Below, in pieces: positions 37,152 through 46,400 of a stretch of DNA of 64,000 nucleotides. The stretch lies in assembly GCA_951799445.1 (NCBI GenBank), contig OX637297.1, forward strand, positions 11,904,001 to 11,968,000, read 5' to 3'. Positions within the stretch are counted from its first letter, which is position 1, and every line of letters starts with the position of its first letter. The notes beneath the pieces are model-generated. The model was not told the origin of the DNA. It saw only the letters and a program-made list of their open reading frames with translations, and searched no databases. Source of the DNA: Pseudisothecium myosuroides. Lineage: Eukaryota > Streptophyta > Bryopsida > Hypnales > Lembophyllaceae. Made by a program: the position numbers and the translations under genes.

Positions 37152-37154
37152 CTA
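37152..37154 (-). other. In-frame TAG in exon 1 of the ParB/methyltransferase-like gene
   Basis: Codon 25 after the ATG at 37226 is TAG between ACTACC and TCTGAG. A CAG-to-TAG change would explain it. If translation starts at a later codon this lesion would not matter, but later lesions remain. Confidence 0.6.
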
Positions 37155-37606
37155 GGTAGTCTCATCCGTCCCTGGTGTCACGACTGGTTGATCTACTTGG
37201 ATCAGCGCTAAGGGAGACTCATCCATCTGCAATAGCAATCAAAGTCTTGAAATTAAATTTTTGAATTGAATGAAGTCTAATTCAATTCAATAAAAAGAAA
37301 CATAATTGTCATTCACGTGACAGTGTTGATGACTTACTAAAAGCTGCAAAAGTGAAACAACCTGATCATTGCAATATATGGTTGTGAAAGAATTTTACAA
37401 ACTCAATAACTCATAAATGTTACCATATTCTTTCAAATAGAATGAATGATACAATTTGAGTCCAAACTCAGGTGAATCAACACAATCTCATGCCTATCCA
37501 CTTTACCACTGCAGGCACAAGTACAAAACTCCTCTAGTTGAAGGCTGCATACGGAAACATCAGAATGGCACTCTGAACTATACTCTGTGCTAGAACTCTC
37601 TGGTGA

Positions 37607-37886
37607 TTACATTGGCTGTTTTCGTTTGCGACTTTTGGGGGCACTAAACCAACTCAAGTGTGGCTCTTCCAAATAATCATAGAATCGATCTATGATGGCC
37701 AATCTAGTTCCAAGACTTACCACTTCTAGAACATCGGGTGGTACAGAATCGCTCGAGATCACCATATTGGTGACTTTTGGTGTCACTGGCTCCGAAGGCC
37801 CTGCCAAATTTGTAGTCGGGACTGTAACAACTCCAACTGTAGATGAAGAGACTTGCTCTGTGTGAGGTTCATGTGTCCACCTGCAC
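37607..37886 (-). CDS. Terminal exon of an unidentified gene with a C-terminal NLS
   Basis: After a TTGTGCAG acceptor (37887-37888 boundary) an open frame of ~92 codons ends at 37607. It is Ser/Thr/Val/Pro-rich and ends SAPKSRKRKQPM, a plausible nuclear localisation signal. The exon needs an incoming phase-2 codon, so an upstream exon to the right is expected. I do not recognise the protein. It lies just upstream of the methyltransferase-like gene on the same strand and could be part of the same transcription unit or a separate gene. Confidence 0.4.
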
Positions 37887-39038
37887 AACGAAAAACGTTT
37901 ATGTCAACTATTCCATTCTAGTCTCAAAGTGAAGTAATTGCACTTGAAGAGACTAGCAGCAATCATTCAAAGACAAGAATGCATAGAGGACAAGACTTTG
38001 TGTAAGAAGTTGAAGTATTAGATGCATGAACATAAAACTTAAATCTCCACTATTTGAGAGATGATGCACTATAAATTTTCGCTACAAAATTAGTAAAATG
38101 TATCAAGGAAAATAATAACTACTGAAGAACTAGAAGTGGACCTCTTCAAACATCTATTTTTTTAATGCTGTTGTATTAGTTTTGTAACAATTGAGTGGTT
38201 TATAATACCTAGGGGTTGTTTTCAAAATATTATACAACTATAGAAGTAATTGGTAGGGATAGCTTTGAAAATTATCTACTTGAAATCAATAATTTAAACC
38301 TTAAAAAAGAACATATATATGAAATAAAATAAACATCTTGAAGAATATTTAAGATTAAAAGTAAATCATTTAAACTTCTAAGGAAATTATTGTTCTTCTA
38401 AATCATAAACTATGTCATCAATCAAGTTCACATGCAATTCAAAAATTTTAATTTCAAACTATATTGTTACTCATTCTTTCTTGTATTTGTTGATCTAACT
38501 AAAAGGATCTAATCTAGAAAACAAATTTCACAAATATTGTTTGCATCCTCTTCAAAATATTATATTAAATTACTTTCTAAAATAGATCATCTTCATTTTA
38601 GAAATATAGTGATCCCCCATGCTTACTAGGAATTAGATGTACTTTTATTTCACTGATCATCCTGAACTATGAAATTGACTATAATCTTAAGTAAATAAAT
38701 ACCTCATATGTCTATAAAATTTCTTTGAAGAAAATCCCTACGTCCCTAGTTTGAACTATCAACAAATCAATTATATACTACACACTCATCCCTTTGATTA
38801 TATACTAATCATTTAGAAGATCCAAATACTATTAACTTATGAGAATAACTGAAATGAGTTAGTAAGGACAATTTGCATATAAAGGGCACAATAATTATAA
38901 GAAATATCAATTCATTACAAACTCTAAATTGCTCACTTTCCAAATAAAAATTACATCCTTTCTTCGGCCAATGTCAGCACGAGAGTGAAAGTTCAAAACA
39001 ATAAAATGCAAGAGGAATCTTATTTGCGTCATTCCTCT
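37887..39038. other. Intergenic or intronic AT-rich DNA
   Basis: No gene, RNA or transposon terminus is recognised. It may be intron sequence of the gene whose last exon lies at 37607-37886. Confidence 0.4.
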
Positions 39039-39115
39039 TTCTTGACTTGACCCCTGGCGGACCCGACAAGGGTCATTGGGGTAGCTCACGCTACCCCGGG
39101 TTCAGGTCAAGAAAA
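39039..39115. mobile_element. Hairpin MITE, copy 3
   Basis: Arms TTTCTTGACTTGACCC and GGGTTCAGGTCAAGAAA are complementary. The interior has ACCCGACAAGGGT and the small palindrome GGGGTAGCTCACGCTACCCC. GACAAGGGT is shared with copies 2 and 4, and GGTAGC-TC-C-GCTACC is shared with copy 4. Confidence 0.68.
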
Positions 39116-39668
39116 CGAAATTTGTCAACTATTTTCTAGATTTTTGTCATATATTGCTCCCATAGTCATCAATGCAGCTCCAAACACTCAAATACTGTCT
39201 AAGCACTATGTTGAACATCAAATTTACTCTACAGAGGTCTTAAATTATTTGTATTTGAACATAATGGAGCTCCCTCGGCTTTGATTTTAGCTCCAAAAAA
39301 AATTAACAAAAGAAAGACCTCGCAATATCAAGTGAAACTTTTTCTACGTATATAATTATCAATCAGTGAAATTAACACTGAGATTTCTATTCTCAAGAAT
39401 TGGAAGCTCGTTGGGCAGTCCCTGAGCTCTCTTTCCCAGGATTTAATCGGCAAAATTTTGGAAAAAAACAAGGTAGGTTGATGCACTTTAAATCAGAGCG
39501 CACCATTTCTTGGTGTTAATTTAACTGATGCGGTACCCTAAACTGAAATGTAATCATCTGTGAGTGCATCGTCAAGCATTCTAGTTTCTTTAACCTGGCA
39601 ATTGTCTGGCAGTTCAGAGCCTAACTGGCAGTTCACTTCCGCTTTCCCAAAAAGTCTGCATTTTTCTA

Positions 39669-39766
39669 ATGACCCAAAATGGGGGTAGCACAAGCTACCC
39701 CCCGGACCACTGTTGGGTTCGACAAGGGTCCTGGAGGTAGCTCGCGCTACCCCCGTTTTGAATCAT
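39669..39766. mobile_element. Hairpin MITE, copy 4
   Basis: The left arm ATGACCCAAAATGGGGGTAG and the right arm ending ...GGGGTAGC/GCTACCCCCGTTTTGAATCAT are complementary apart from a few changes. The interior contains GGGTTCGACAAGGGTCC. It belongs with copies 2 and 3 by its GACAAGGGT core. Confidence 0.75.
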
Positions 39767-41004
39767 CACCAAAAAAAGGTCACGTAGACGTTTCTTCCCT
39801 TCTTTGTCCTGTTGCTATCTGCGTGTGCCGGTCCTGTTCCTGTTCCTGTTTGCTATCCTGCAAGCTATGCTACTTGCGAGATGTGATCACTTTACAATCA
39901 AAAATTTTAGCGGAGTACTCCAGGGGCCAGATTTTGACTGCTACTGAAAATCTCCCCTGATACGAATAATCGAGGTCAGGTCAGAGCCTGCAAAATCTAC
40001 CCAGATTTTTCGATTACATTATTCTGAGCACTGGACTACAGTTATAAACCAAAAATCTCCCCCGCTGGTCGTTGTTGCAGAGACAACCGGTGTAATGAAA
40101 ATGACGGTAGCGGTCTAGATTTAGACCTTGAAGAAAGCTTGTCTCTGATTAATTCTTGCCCTTGTAAAACATACTGTCAATTACAGTAGTTCATAAGCGA
40201 ATATGTAAGTGACTTTTTTTTGCTATCCTGCAAGCTGTGCTACTTGCGAGATGTGAGATGTGCGAGCTGTGCTACTTGCAAGAAGACGATACAAATATGA
40301 TTGCCACAAAACGTAAAAGGAAACTAGAAAAAATAACTCATAGGGAGGATATGCAATCGGATGTAAAAGAATGAAGACAAAAATGGCGAGATCAATCCAT
40401 GGGGTTACAGAATATATGTATAGAATTCAAGACAATCAGCCAGCATGAATATTCATTCAGGATTGCACCCTCTGTAGTCTGTACAGTCCCTACTTACAGT
40501 GTACACCTGAAGCAACGCACCTGGTCTCCTAGAATTGGCATGAGTCAATCTTACTACTAGGATTAGATTATGAGCTACGATTCCATACATGGGAGTGACG
40601 ACATTGCAAGAGTGACGACAATTCAAGACACTGGTTAACAGAACAAAAATCTCTCAAAGTTTTCAAATTTGACGAATCTACACAAGTGGATGCAATTACT
40701 CAATCAATGAAAACATAGAATGAAAACTATTTTTGCTAGACACTCCACGACTCAATTAAGAACTGAAACAATCTGACCAAACCAAGAAGATTAATGCAGA
40801 GTCATTTTGTGAAAATCAGAAAAAAATTCTATCTAGGATCTTTCCATCAAGAGCTACTTTGATCTGAACTACTTACGTCAACTTCACAATTACAAACAAA
40901 TCTAAGTGTAACGGACGCTGTAGAAGCAGCTCTCTGATGTCAACATAAGAACTCATAACTCCGGGAAAATCAAAGAACTGATAAGCTCCGAATATGGACT
41001 TTAC
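39767..41004. other. GC-richer upstream or intronic region, no gene resolved
   Basis: The composition is closer to genic than the flanks. CTGTTTGCTATCCTGCAAGC occurs near 39846 and a close match (TTGCTATCCTGCAAGC) near 40220; both are followed by TxTGCTACTTGCGAGATGTG, so a ~40-base segment is duplicated about 370 bases apart. No ORF is convincing. Confidence 0.4.
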
Positions 41005-41091
41005 CTCAGTGGATGCGAGCTCCTGCGGCGCCTGATCCTCCATCGCCTTCTCGTCACATTCCTGGGCTTGACTCCTTGTGGTTGGCTTCAT
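41005..41091 (-). CDS. Possible first coding exon of a minus-strand gene
   Basis: ATG at 41091 opens MKPTTRSQAQECDEKAMEDQ and nine further codons to a GTAAAG donor (41004). The exon is GC-richer than its surroundings and ends in phase 0. Longer upstream frames exist but hit stops in the other register. The last exon of a minus-strand gene lies at 37607-37886, but its phase does not fit directly, so middle exons would be needed. There is no recognisable domain. The call is weak. Confidence 0.3.
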
Positions 41092-41969
41092 CGCGGATGT
41101 TGCTTGCTGTAGTTTCAAACTACCGGATCTAAGGTTCTGCTTGCTGCTGCACTGATATTGACAAAGACAGCACTTCAAACCGGTTAACGGACACTGAGAG
41201 GGAGACGAGGCGTCCACTTGCCGAATTCTGGCTAAGAAGGAAGCTCGGCGGTGCCACCGTGATTTCTTGGAATTCCGAGCAGCCTAGACGTCTATGAGAT
41301 TTAGCTTGATTTTGGCACGACATGGGCACCTATGATTTTCTATTTCATTAACTCTAATTCGGCTATAAGACAAGCCTCACTATCTGAAATATAATTTTGC
41401 AATTAATTCTTTCTTTCGGTTGCTCAGTTCTCGACATGCATTTGAAGTATGTATCGACAGCGATGATATTTCCGTGGCTTGGCCCTATGGTGAGTCAAGT
41501 ATCCCTCGGTAATATTACAGACAATGATGATCTAAAATCGTGAAAGGCCAGGCAAATCAAACATTGACACCGGGTGAAAAAGACTGCAAATTTACCGTTT
41601 AGAATGTTCACTACGTAATTCTAGATTAGAGTCATCGAGGTTCAATAGTTATGGAAAAAATTTCTCCAGTGTACTAGTCCGACAAAAACTCCAGCCTAGA
41701 TTCCTAAACAATATTGTGCGCAAAGTATCAAAATAAAGTGGAACAATTAAGGCACCAGCCAAGATATTTTAGTCGCATCCACCTGTTGTTCACCTCCCAC
41801 AAGAATTAGACAATCAAAAATCGAATTTGCAGTAGCTTTGTTAGTGAGGAATATGTCAGAAGATTGACTTTCTTAAAATTTTAAAAGAGCCCTGGTATGT
41901 AGGTGACGGCATTCGATGATTTGGAATTTCCGCATTTATATTGAGTTAGATTAATCAGCCGCCATTGTA
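41092..41969. other. Possible promoter region, otherwise nothing seen
   Basis: The region upstream of the exon at 41005-41091 is moderately GC-rich to about 41330 and then AT-rich. No TATA box or element can be fixed with confidence. Confidence 0.3.
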
Positions 41970-42310
41970 TTTGGGCACCAAATGATATCCAGCTACCATA
42001 ATTTGATACCCATTATGCCATTTGTTCACCCAGTGGAACTATATACACCTAAAATCAAACGATACCCAACGTGGTAATTGATACCCTGTGTGAGACCCTG
42101 AACCCCGTTATATAGTTGATACCCGTATTGAATATAATATCTGTTGTTCCTTCAGTAGATACCATGCACTTAGTACCATAAGCAAACCAAGCAACACCAA
42201 CAATTAACCCTTGCATTACTTTCACAAAATCGTATAGTTATACCTCAGATAATAGTAATTGATATTGAAATTAGTATCTGTGAACACTTAGATAACCTCA
42301 TTTGATATCC
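41970..42310. repeat. Cluster of irregularly spaced TGATACCC motifs
   Basis: At least eight variants of TTGATACCC/TGATATCC occur in about 340 bases (near 41981, 42006, 42059, 42080, 42117, 42158, 42262 and 42301), at irregular spacings of 20-100 bases and mostly in the same orientation. Such clusters are typical of transposon subterminal regions. No terminus was found. Confidence 0.5.
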
Positions 42311-44199
42311 AAAGCATTTAATTCCCTCCTAGAACCAAGGATTAATTTGCGCAAAGAAGTCAATATTACCTGGCAACAAAATCGACTACCTAAATTTGAG
42401 TTTCAAATTATCATCTAAGTTCTAAATGGCACCTTCAGTCACAATATGTTCCAATATCTTCAAATTATTTTACAATAATAATTCATTTTGACTCCAATAG
42501 ACAATCAATGGAACACTATCCTTATAGTTTTAACAAAAACAGCATAGAATAGAATAAAGGAGCATCATAAAATTATTATATTACACTCCTTTCTAGACAT
42601 ATCATTTAATTTAGATTTATTTTCAATGTATCCCAAAAGTAGGTTATTGGTCCTTGTCAATATTTTTTCTAAAATACATGTCAACAACAACAGCAAAAGT
42701 ACAAAATAAAACAATTTTAAACACTATTTTATCTTTTGAAATAATCGTAGTCCAACCCCAAGGAGTACAGGAATATATACTTCATGTTTGTCACTATAAG
42801 CATTTTGTATAATGTTTTCTGAAATCACGGCCAACATTTATGATATTAAATTATCCAATTTCAGAAATTTATTACTTAGCATGAAATATTTATTTATTCT
42901 ATATTGTTTTTGAAGTCACCTTAAATATGACATAGACCGGCTAGGTCTAAGAAGAATCTCAAAATGAATTTTTATTTTGGGATTTTGTAATTGAAACATT
43001 AATAGTGAGTTGTGAAGTAGTGAATTGACAAGAAATTATTGGAAATTATTTGTAAAAAAATGTACATATTATATTGGCGTGATATTAGCTGCTAAATCCT
43101 CATAAATATGGAAATTAAAAATTAAATTTTTTTGAAATTTTGATCCAAGAAGATGAATTCATTGTATGTGTTCTTACTTACACTAATTTTTCCAAATATT
43201 TGACTCATTTTCATTTGTGAAATAGGCTTGTGCAAAGTCCTTTCATTCCTGAGTCCTTGATTCTTCACTAGTATACCTTAATCATGCATATACCACATAC
43301 ATATACATATGTGTGTGTATATATATATATATATATATTGACCATTTTATGTTTACAGGTTACCATATGTACCTTGTATACAACATTGACTCAAACATGT
43401 TCACTAATTACATACAGTACAATAGAAACGCATGCAGTCAGTACGTGAAGTATGGAACTTGCTAGAGCGTTTATCCTACCCTTCTCATGAAATGCACACA
43501 AGTTTTACCATAGTATTGTTTACTTTTAAGTTTTTAAACAATCTGGAGCTACACTTATGTTTTTTGCGCGAGTTCATAGCATTGTAATAAGAATATTCAC
43601 CTCTGATGACTACATAAGGAAATAATGCCTAATACCACATCACAATTAATTGATTCTTACATTTGTAAATATTTTGCTCATGAAACAACATCAACAAGTT
43701 GAGTCCAAAATTATTCAAAGTAAAGAAATAGAATAGAGTACTGCTTACATGTTGCACTCCTTCTACTCTTGAAAGATCTTGTACGGTAGTGGTATTCTCA
43801 GATATCTCTTGGATTGTGTCCAAGCTTTGTAGCTTATCATCCTCCGGTGTGCCGCTGCTTCTTCTTTGGAATCAAAGAGCTTTCTTCAAGTTCCCAGGTG
43901 TTGACTGACCTGTCTTTGACACAACATTCTTTCTTTGATTCATTCTAGATATCCTAAGTGCCTTCCTAGAGGAGAAGTAGAGAGAGATACACTTCCTACG
44001 CTTAATGCACTGCTTTGGAACAAGATGTGGAGAACTACTGTCCTATATGAACATCAAATGAGAGCACACACATCCAAACTAGGTGAGAAGCAAAACGTAT
44101 TGGACTATGAAGGCAGTAAGAAAGACTGAGCTTTGAAAAAGTGGAGAGCAATTATAAGCACAAAAATGGCCTTAACTCTTAGCCTACAATGCATCACCC
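42311..44199. other. AT-rich intergenic DNA with a TA microsatellite
   Basis: No gene is recognised. A (GT)n(TA)n microsatellite runs from about 43310 to 43339. Small ORFs near 43629 and 43935 lack motifs. Confidence 0.45.
43310..43339. repeat. GT/TA microsatellite
   Basis: GTGTGTGT changes into an uninterrupted TA run of about ten repeats. Confidence 0.9.
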
Positions 44200-44215
44200 T
44201 CAAGTAGGTTGGTCC

Positions 44216-44522
44216 CGGGTTGACGAATCCGAACGTCCGACCAAAATTCACGTTTGAATTCCGGACGTCCGGACGCAGCGGACACAGCGTACGATTTGTA
44301 ATTTAGTGGTCGGAAAATTTTCGCCGCGGTAAACGGCGGCCGGTATAGCGGACGGCCGCGGGGTCGGCGTTGGCGCTCGCGCGGTCCATCGGAGGGTCGA
44401 GCGGGCGGTCCGTCGAGTGTGGCCGACGCCCGGTCGATCGGTCCCAACGGGGCGGTCAGCTTGTTCCGACGGCATGGGCGGCCGGATGGGCGGTCGGTCG
44501 GGGACGGCGGGGCGGCAGTTTT
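44216..44522. promoter_or_regulatory. GC-rich island 1 (CGGNCGG-rich)
   Basis: About 300 bases of very GC-rich, CpG-rich sequence sit abruptly in AT-rich DNA. The left edge repeats GGACGTCC-type motifs; the rest is dense in GGTCGG, GGGCGGTC and GGACGG. The open frames across it are composition artefacts (Arg/Pro/Gly-rich on all frames). Similar islands lie at 49860, 54480 and 56270. The adjacent 176-bp satellite starts 40 bases to the right. It may be the promoter or terminus of a transposon unit. Confidence 0.6.
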
Positions 44523-44559
44523 AAGTGGTCGATTTAGGGGAATAATAAATAGTTAACAG

Positions 44560-46115
44560 GATGAATGAAAACTTTGAATTAATGAAAACGGGAATGAAAT
44601 GTGACATGTTGTTGAGAATTAAAAGAAACGGAGAAGGAAGTTGGCCTTGGCCCTTTAATAGCCCAAATTTGAATTTGTCATGCATTTTCATATGTAAAGG
44701 CTTACATTTTTGGAAAGGAATATGTGGACATACTTACAATTTAGATTCCACTAAAATATTCAATTTGTTACCATTCCAAATTCATCTTCTTTTCAATTAA
44801 AAAAAATGGGGAATGAAATGGGTATTCGCCCTTAATGGCCAAAACTTATACATGTCATCCATTTTCATACGTGAAGGCTTACACTTATTTTAAGAAGATG
44901 TAATTACACTGAAGATTTAGATTTCACTAAAATATTCAATTTGTCACCATTAGAAATTTATCTTCTTGTGAATTAAAAAAAATGGGGACTAAAATGGGCC
45001 TGGTCCCTTAATGGCCCACATTTGAAAGAATCATGCATTTCCATACGTGAAGTCTTACACGTATTTCAAGAAGATGTAATTACACCTAGGATTCAGATTT
45101 CACTACAATATTCAATTTATTACCATTCCAAATTCATCCTCTTTTCAATTAAAAAAATGGGGAATGAAATGGGCCTTGGCCCCTTAATGGCTCACATTTG
45201 AAAGAATCATGCATTTCCATACGTGAAGGCTTACACTTATTTCAAGAAGATGTAATTACACCTACAATTTAGATTTCACTACAATATTCAATTTCTTACC
45301 ATTCCAAATTCATCTTCTTTTCATTTAAAAAAAATGGGGAACGAAATGGGCCTTGGCCCCTGAATGGCTCACATTTGAAAGAATCATGCACTTCTATACG
45401 TGAAGGCTTACACTTATTTCAAGAAGATGTAATTACACCTACGATTTAGATTTCACTACAATATTCAATTTATTACCATTCCAAATTCATCTTCTTTTCA
45501 ATTAAAAAAAATGAAGAAGAAAATGGGCCTTGGCCCCTTAATGGCCCACATTTGGAAAAATCATGCGTTTCCATACGTTAATGAATCATTTTTGGAAAAA
45601 AGATGTCATTACCCTTAGGATTTAGATTTCACTACAATATTCAATTTCTTACCATTAGAAATTCATCTTCATTTCAATTAAAAAAAATCGGGAAGGAAAT
45701 GACCCTAAACCCTTCATGGCCGAACCTTGAAAATGTCATTCATTTCCATACGTGAAGGCTTACATTTATTTTAAAAAGATGTTATTACACCTAGGATTTA
45801 TATTTCACTACAATATTCAATTTATTACCATTCCAAATTCATCTTCTTTCCATTTCAAACAAATGGGGAAGGAAATGGGCCTTGGCCCCTTAATGGTTCA
45901 CATTTGAAAGAATCATGTGTTTCCATACGTTAATGAATCATTTTTGGAAAAAAAATGTCCTTACCCCTAGGATTTATATTTCACTACAATATTCAATTTG
46001 TTACCAATAGAAATTCATCTTCCTTTCAATTAAAAAAAATGGGGAAGGAAATGGGCCTTGGCCCCTTAATGGCTCACATTTGAAAGAATCATGTGTTTCC
46101 ATACATGAATGCTTA
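44560..46115. repeat. 176-bp tandem repeat array, about nine units
   Basis: Units start with ATGGGGAATGAAATGGGCCT or a variant at 44628, 44806, 44982, 45157, 45334, 45511, 45687, 45863 and 46039, a period of 175-177 bases. Each unit contains TTGGCCCCTTAATGGC, a TTTCCATACGTGAAGGCTTA block and TTTAGATTTCACTACAATAT. Units differ by a few to some tens of bases, so the array is not newly expanded. The period is close to the nucleosome repeat length. It lies between GC island 1 and the 3' end of the hAT transposase relic, which suggests it is part of the same transposon unit. Confidence 0.9.
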
Positions 46116-46400
46116 CATTTTTCCATGTACTACAACAATTACATACAATATCTTCTGGCATTCTATACACATTTTGCAATACATGATGCCTCATGAAATA
46201 AAGGAAAAACACAATGAAGCTTCATTGGATTCTGTCTGAACAATTTTGGAATACACAATTTGTAATGACATTTTCTACATCATTATGCAAATAAGTACTA
46301 CAATGAAAAGGTCTACCAATAACCAATCCATTCTCTTCACGTGTTCAATGCATCTGAGTGCGCAAGTCTCCTATGACAACAATTCTACAATTCTTATTTG

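Larger units (their letters stand above)
32570..37226 (-). pseudogene. ParB-like + beta-class N4/N6 DNA methyltransferase-like gene, ten exons, damaged
   Basis: Minus-strand exons at about 37226-36590, 36436-36244, 36125-35931, 35833-35618, 35482-35247, 34533-33814, 33715-33350, 33256-32977, 32888-32673 and 32583-32570 have GT-AG borders and matching phases. Exons 1-2 resemble ParB/Srx: RIPLIQLVAMP, then FFVCDENHRRIAWMNVI in the place of the GHRRLAA motif, then a helical segment. The exon 6 frame is Lys/Glu-rich coiled coil. Exon 7 has VDLILFDCPENL at the position of motif IV (DPPY) and LQDHGCLIVFHS at motif V. Exons 8-9 give FFIEGTTEEGDLVLDCTTST and GASITACCGTERHIVTLEAD at motifs X and I (normally DPFAGSG). 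IV before I is the beta-class order. Catalytic residues are altered, so activity is doubtful. Lesions: TAG 37152-37154, frameshifts near 36603 and 33947, TGA 34413-34415, TAG 33401-33403. Confidence 0.55.

Noticed and set aside
32570..37226. Bacterial contamination or recent bacterial transfer of the ParB-methyltransferase-like gene
   Set aside because: Nine introns with GT-AG borders and AT-rich plant-like introns containing local MITEs show it is a long-resident nuclear gene.
40873..41329. Longer ORFs overlapping the possible first exon at 41005-41091
   Set aside because: They use non-ATG starts or end at stops, and read through a good GTAAAG donor; only the short ATG exon is kept, with low confidence.
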